8,150 bases of DNA from Actinomycetes bacterium. GTDB lineage: Bacteria > Actinomycetota > Acidimicrobiia > Acidimicrobiales > RAAP-2. The notes beneath the pieces are model-generated. The model worked only from the letters and a program-made list of their open reading frames with translations. It made no database searches and had not been told where the DNA came from. Below, in pieces: positions 5,013-8,150 of the stretch. The stretch lies in contig JAKBCI010000065.1 of assembly GCA_021807965.1 (NCBI GenBank), forward strand, positions 1-8,150, read 5' to 3'. The first letter of the stretch is position 1; each line of letters starts with the position of its first letter. Both the position numbers and the translations under genes were made by a program.

Positions 5013-6217
5013 CAGGAGACTTTGACCTCGATGACCCCGCGCCACAGCGGCGCCAGTTCCGCGAACTGGGTCTGGGCCAAGTCGACGACGCGTCCGGGCG
5101 AGTAATCCTGGTAGTCGGTGACGACGCACTGCACCGTCTGGCCCGACGCCAGATCCTCCACCGTGATGCGGGTGCCCTTGGGCAGGTACGACGTCGCGCA
5201 CTGACCCGAGAAGTACGAGTACCACGTCGCCACGCCCACGCGGCTATGGGTGGGGCGTGTCGCGACCGGCGCACTACCGAGCGCCGCCGTGGTGGTGGTC
5301 GTAGCGGCGCCCGCGACGCGAGTCGTGTCAACGACGACAATCGTGCCGCGACGCACGAGGGTGCCCGGCGGCGGGTTCTGCGCGGTCACGCGGTTCCACG
5401 TACCATCGGCGCTGCCGAGTCCCTGGGGACGCAGCCGCAGGCCGATGTTCGTCACGTCGGCGAGCGCCCGCGCCCGATCGAGCCCAATCAACCTAGGCAC
5501 GCGCGCCACGGCTGACGCGGCCGCCACGTGCGCGCCGGCGAGCACGACGGTGCCGTGCCACGCGACTCGCGCGCCGGGCCGAGGGTTCTGGGCGACCACC
5601 ACCGTCCAGTCCTTCGGACCGTTCACGGTGAAGTAGAGACCCGCTCTCGCCATAGCGACGAAGGCCGCCGCGCGCGTTCGGTGCAGAACGTTCGGCATCA
5701 CCGTTAAGCCCGAGGGCGACGACGTCGCCACGTGAGCGGTCACGACCGATACCGTCGAGCGGGCCGGGACTCGCGAGCCCGGTGGTGGTCGCTGCGCAAC
5801 CACAATGGTCCAGTCAGCGGGCCCCCTCGTCGAAAAGTACAGTCCGGCCTGGGCCATGGCGGCGAAGGTCTCGGCCCTCGTTCGGTACAGTACGTCGGGC
5901 ACGACGGTCTGTCCGAAGGCGGGTGCCGACGTCGCCACCGTCGTGGCCAGCACCACGGTGGCGTGCCACGACACCAGGGTCCCGGGAGGCGGATTCTCGC
6001 CAATAACCTCGTTCCAGTTGCGCGGGCCGTCGGTGCGAAAGTAGAGACCGGCCCGGCCCATGGCGGCGAAGGTGGTCGCTCGATCGAAGTGCATGACGTC
6101 GGGCATGCGCACGGGGGCGTGGCCCGACTGCGCCCCGGCGAGCGGCGGCGCCAGCAGGACCGCCAGCGGGCCGACCAGGCCGACCACGGTCATCCACAGC
6201 ACCAGGTGGCGACGCAC
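5009..6217 (-). CDS. Secreted cell-wall protein: four PASTA repeats plus RlpA-like double-psi beta-barrel
   Basis: This is a 402-residue exported protein. Residues 1-29 are a Sec signal peptide (MRRH, a hydrophobic core, then PPLAGA|Q). Four PASTA-type repeats follow at about 36-90, 104-160, 171-227 and 238-297, each with a P-x-[VL] opening, an AGLYF- or IGLRL-like core and PPPG/PRPG-T/A-x-V before the last strand. PASTA domains bind peptidoglycan stem peptides or beta-lactams in the proteins where they have been studied. After a Thr-rich linker (298-326), an RlpA-like barrel (327-402) shows GVATWYSYFSG, LPKGTRITVEDL, TDYQDYSPGRVVDL and the ending GVIEVKVSW; C340 and C364 may form a disulfide. 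The segment with the glutamate important in Pseudomonas RlpA is absent, while D368 and D379 remain, so catalytic activity is uncertain. It starts at GTG, with AGGA 14 bases upstream; an in-frame stop at 6272-6274 limits upstream extension. It overlaps rsmA (GTGA) and sits where rpfB lies in other actinobacteria. Confidence 0.85.
   Translation of the reverse strand: MRRHLVLWMTVVGLVGPLAVLLAPPLAGAQSGHAPVRMPDVMHFDRATTFAAMGRAGLYFRTDGPRNWNEVIGENPPPGTLVSWHATVVLATTVATSAPAFGQTVVPDVLYRTRAETFAAMAQAGLYFSTRGPADWTIVVAQRPPPGSRVPARSTVSVVTAHVATSSPSGLTVMPNVLHRTRAAAFVAMARAGLYFTVNGPKDWTVVVAQNPRPGARVAWHGTVVLAGAHVAAASAVARVPRLIGLDRARALADVTNIGLRLRPQGLGSADGTWNRVTAQNPPPGTLVRRGTIVVVDTTRVAGAATTTTTAALGSAPVATRPTHSRVGVATWYSYFSGQCATSYLPKGTRITVEDLASGQTVQCVVTDYQDYSPGRVVDLAQTQFAELAPLWRGVIEVKVSW
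5534..6112 (-). repeat. Tandem 204 bp repeats encoding PASTA domains 1-3
   Basis: Three in-frame units repeat with an exact 204 bp period. The landmark AAGTA (+ strand), which lies in the AGLYF codons, recurs at 5631, 5835 and 6039. The surrounding protein text (RT/RA-x-x-FAAM-x-x-AGLYF, then GP-x-x-W) is shared by all three. The fourth PASTA domain, encoded further downstream, has diverged and does not keep this spacing or wording. Confidence 0.75.
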
Positions 6218-6286
6218 CCGGCGTTTCGATGTCCTCAGTTGTTCACCCTCCGCCAGGACAGCGGGTCGTCGTTACGCCCACGCAAA

Positions 6287-6315
6287 AGGCTAGGCACGGC
6301 CACCCCAGAAGGCAA
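6287..6315 (-). promoter_or_regulatory. Candidate promoter of the PASTA protein-rsmA-ispE unit
   Basis: On the - strand, TTGCCT (6315-6310) and TAGCCT (6292-6287) are separated by exactly 17 bases, a good geometry for a housekeeping sigma factor, with moderate matches to TTGACA and TANNNT. Transcription would start near 6280, leaving a leader of about 63 bases. The element lies in the 139 bp gap after tatD, the only long gap on this strand, which otherwise holds nothing I can identify. Confidence 0.45.
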
Positions 6316-6356
6316 ACGAGGAAGCGAAGAAACTTATGATGCCTGATCAACAGTTA

Positions 6357-7148
6357 TTAGTTGACGCCGAGTCGAAACAGACGGGCGGTATTGGCCGACG
6401 TCTGACGGCGGACCTCGTCGACGGTCTCGCCGCGCAGCTCCGCGACGAACTCCCCGACCACCTTCACCAACGCCGGCTCATTGGGTCGTCCCCGATGAGG
6501 CACCGGAGCAAGAAAGGGACTGTCGGTCTCCACGTGCAACCGGTCGAGGGGTACGAGGCGCACCGCGTCGCGCAGTTGCTGAGCGTTCTTGAACGTGACG
6601 ACACCCGCCACCGAGATGTCGCAACCCAGCGCGAGACACCGGGCCGCGTCATCGGGAGTCCCCGTAAAGCAGTGGATCACCGTTCGTGCCGGCGTCCCCT
6701 CGCTCGCCAGCACGTCCACGAGGTCGTCAAACGCCTCGCGCGCATGTACGACCAAGGCAAGATCGAGCTCGTGAGCCCACGCAATTTGCGCGGCGAACGC
6801 TCGACGCTGTTCGGAGCGCGGCGCGTGCTCATAGAAGTAGTCGAGACCCGTCTCGCCAATCCCAACCAGACGATGGTGGCCCGAACGGGCGAGCGCTTCG
6901 ACGGGAGCGAGATCGTGACTGGCTTCGTGGGGATGCAGCCCGACCGCGGCGAAGATCGCTACGGGACCGAGAAGGTCGGTCAGCGCCAACGCTTGGGCCG
7001 ACGTATGAGCGTCGGTGCCAACCACGACCACCCGGTCAACGCCAGCGGCGCTCGCTCGTTCGAGCACCGCATCGATGCGTCGGGCGGTGCTCGAGTCCCC
7101 CACGAACTGATCCTGCAAATGGCAGTGGGCGTCAGTCCAGCCGCTCAT
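6357..7148 (-). CDS. tatD: TatD family metal-dependent hydrolase (DNase)
   Basis: TatD proteins are TIM-barrel metallo-hydrolases. Characterised members are Mg2+-dependent exonucleases acting on single-stranded DNA/RNA, linked to repair or DNA turnover, and are cytoplasmic. The 263-residue product has family length and all metal-site motifs: DAHCH (7-10, H8 and H10), VGLHPH (69-74), GETGLDYFY (98-106, E99), VVHARE (133-138, H135), VIHCFTG (157-163, H159) and the signature ETDSPFLAP (207-215, D209) followed by RGRPNEP. The ATG at 7148 is chosen because it overlaps the metG stop (ATGA) and puts DAHCH at the usual place. The frame continues upstream into metG coding sequence, which is not TatD-like. 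The gene ends with a double stop, TAATAA. The metG-tatD pair is conserved in many bacteria. Confidence 0.95.
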   Translation of the reverse strand: MSGWTDAHCHLQDQFVGDSSTARRIDAVLERASAAGVDRVVVVGTDAHTSAQALALTDLLGPVAIFAAVGLHPHEASHDLAPVEALARSGHHRLVGIGETGLDYFYEHAPRSEQRRAFAAQIAWAHELDLALVVHAREAFDDLVDVLASEGTPARTVIHCFTGTPDDAARCLALGCDISVAGVVTFKNAQQLRDAVRLVPLDRLHVETDSPFLAPVPHRGRPNEPALVKVVGEFVAELRGETVDEVRRQTSANTARLFRLGVN

Positions 7149-8150
7149 CGATCCTCGACAATTCGCGGGAACAGCGGCGTCGCCCGGTCGACGCGACCGC
7201 CCGCGTACAGACCCCAACGCAAGCTCTCGCTCGCCAGCACATCGGTGGGCGCGCCCGCGAGACCGAGTCGACGCCATAGCTCGCGCGCGACGCCGGGCAT
7301 CGCCGGTGACGAAAGGATCGCCACGATGCGCAGAGCCTCGAGGGCGTCACCGAGCACGCGCTCGACGTCGGCGCCGGGCGCCAACTTCCACGGCGCGTGG
7401 CGCTCGAGGTAGGCGTTGGTCGCCCCGATGAGTGACCACGTGGCTTCGAGCGCGGCGTGCGGAGCGAATCGCTCCCACGCCTGACTCGACGAATCGATCG
7501 CCAGCTCCGCGTCGGCGCGCAGCGCCGAGTCGGGCGCGGGCGTCGGACCGACGCCCGCACACTTGGACGCGACAACCGTAGCCACCCGAGCCATCAGGTT
7601 CCCGAGGTTATTGGCCAGGTCCGTGTTGTAGCGCTGGGTGATTCCTTCGTAGGAGAACTCGCCGTCGTTGCCGAGCGCGGTCTCGCGCAGCAAGTAATAC
7701 CGCAACGCGTCAACACCGAACTCTTCGGTCAACACCGCTGGCGCAATGTCGGTCAGCCGTACCGTTCCCTGCGCGGCCATGGTCTTGGACAGCTTCTGCC
7801 CGCCCACGAGCAGCCATCCGTGGACCTGCACGTGGTGGGGTGGTTCGAGTCCGGCCGCCATGCACATCGCGGGCCACCAGACGCAGTGAAAGCGGATGAT
7901 CTCCTTGCCGATCAGGTGATGCGACGACGGCCACCAGTGGGCAACCCGATCGTCCGAGCGGCCGTAGTCGAGCGCCGTGAGGTAGTTGATCAGCGCGTCG
8001 TACCAGACGTAGAAGACGTGGCGCTCGTCCCAGGGCACCGGCACCCCCCAAGTGATCGACGTGCGGGTGATGGAGATGTCGCGCAAACCACCCTTGATGA
8101 AGGCGTAGGCCTCGTTGCGCTTCGTCTCGGGCGTCACGAAGTCCGGGTGG
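7145..8150 (-). CDS. metG: Methionyl-tRNA synthetase, C-terminal part (5' end outside window)
   Basis: MetRS charges tRNA-Met with methionine. About 334 residues are visible. They start inside the catalytic domain, so the HIGH motif and zinc/knuckle region are outside. Clear landmarks are GLRDISITRTSITWGVPVP, FYVWYDALINYLTAL, HHLIGKEIIRFHCVWWPA and the ATP loop GGQKLSKT, a KMSKS variant with Leu and Thr. GVDALRYYLLRE and the anticodon-domain entry RYNTDLANNLGNLMAR follow. The helical domain then runs to a stop soon after PLFPRIVEDR, so there is no C-terminal EMAPII-like tRNA-binding extension. After KLSKT the chain continues MAAQGTVR before LTDIAP, which looks several residues longer than the usual loop. 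The stop overlaps the tatD start (ATGA). Confidence 0.95.
   Translation of the reverse strand, partial: HPDFVTPETKRNEAYAFIKGGLRDISITRTSITWGVPVPWDERHVFYVWYDALINYLTALDYGRSDDRVAHWWPSSHHLIGKEIIRFHCVWWPAMCMAAGLEPPHHVQVHGWLLVGGQKLSKTMAAQGTVRLTDIAPAVLTEEFGVDALRYYLLRETALGNDGEFSYEGITQRYNTDLANNLGNLMARVATVVASKCAGVGPTPAPDSALRADAELAIDSSSQAWERFAPHAALEATWSLIGATNAYLERHAPWKLAPGADVERVLGDALEALRIVAILSSPAMPGVARELWRRLGLAGAPTDVLASESLRWGLYAGGRVDRATPLFPRIVEDR

Noticed and set aside
5013..5225. Longer N terminus for RsmA.
   Set aside because: The added residues come from an out-of-frame reading of the barrel domain. The GTG at 5012 gives the normal 271-residue protein and a coupled GTGA junction.
6334..6356. Hairpin TGAT-CAGGC-ATCA after the tatD stop as a terminator.
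   Set aside because: The stem has only four weak pairs plus an imperfect extension and no real T-tract, so it is too weak to annotate.
6336..7412. 358-codon open frame on the + strand across tatD and the metG end.
   Set aside because: It is antisense to two clear enzymes, without recognisable motifs and with Arg-rich text. It is a shadow despite its length.

Overview
The window looks like chromosomal DNA from a high-GC actinobacterium. The strong G/C bias at third codon positions, a very small Arg/Lys-rich protein that I recognise as actinobacterial ribosomal protein bS22, and the gene order metG-tatD-(cell-wall protein)-rsmA-ispE all point to Actinomycetota. The style of the RlpA-like and ferric-reductase-like proteins would fit class Acidimicrobiia, but that is a lean and not a demonstration. 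The window is almost fully coding. The only gaps are 44 bp at 3303-3346, 14 bp at 3449-3462 and 139 bp at 6218-6356. I see no tRNA, rRNA, insertion sequence, CRISPR array or phage gene.

Left part, + strand, about 1-3302: a tightly packed redox cluster. It begins with the C-terminal end of a Thr/Pro-rich protein of unknown identity. This is followed by an ApbE-type flavin transferase, a heme-binding ferric-reductase-like membrane protein, a soluble NuoF-like flavoprotein with an SLBB domain, and a small three-cysteine ferredoxin. From apbE onward each gene starts inside the stop codon of the one before (GTGA, ATGA, GTGA), so they are almost certainly co-translated. The plausible joint role (inference) is electron transfer from a reduced nicotinamide cofactor through FMN and Fe-S centres to membrane heme, and on to an acceptor outside the cell. 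ApbE would attach FMN covalently to some partner. No obvious flavinylation target is visible in the window. Next, a 33-codon bS22 gene at 3347-3448 stands alone behind a short promoter-like stretch.

Right part, - strand, 3463-8150, read from right to left: the 3' part of metG (methionyl-tRNA synthetase) overlaps tatD (metal-dependent hydrolase/DNase). After a 139 bp gap with a promoter-like motif comes a second unit: a secreted protein with four PASTA repeats and a C-terminal RlpA-like double-psi beta-barrel, then rsmA/ksgA (16S rRNA dimethyltransferase), then ispE (isoprenoid precursor kinase). These also overlap by four bases (GTGA, ATGA). ispE runs convergently towards bS22.

Two things stand out. 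One is the compact ApbE/heme/NuoF-like/ferredoxin cluster, whose NuoF-like member lacks the first of the four classical cluster cysteines. The other is the PASTA-barrel protein, which occupies the chromosomal slot where other actinobacteria keep the resuscitation factor rpfB and Bacillus keeps yabE.
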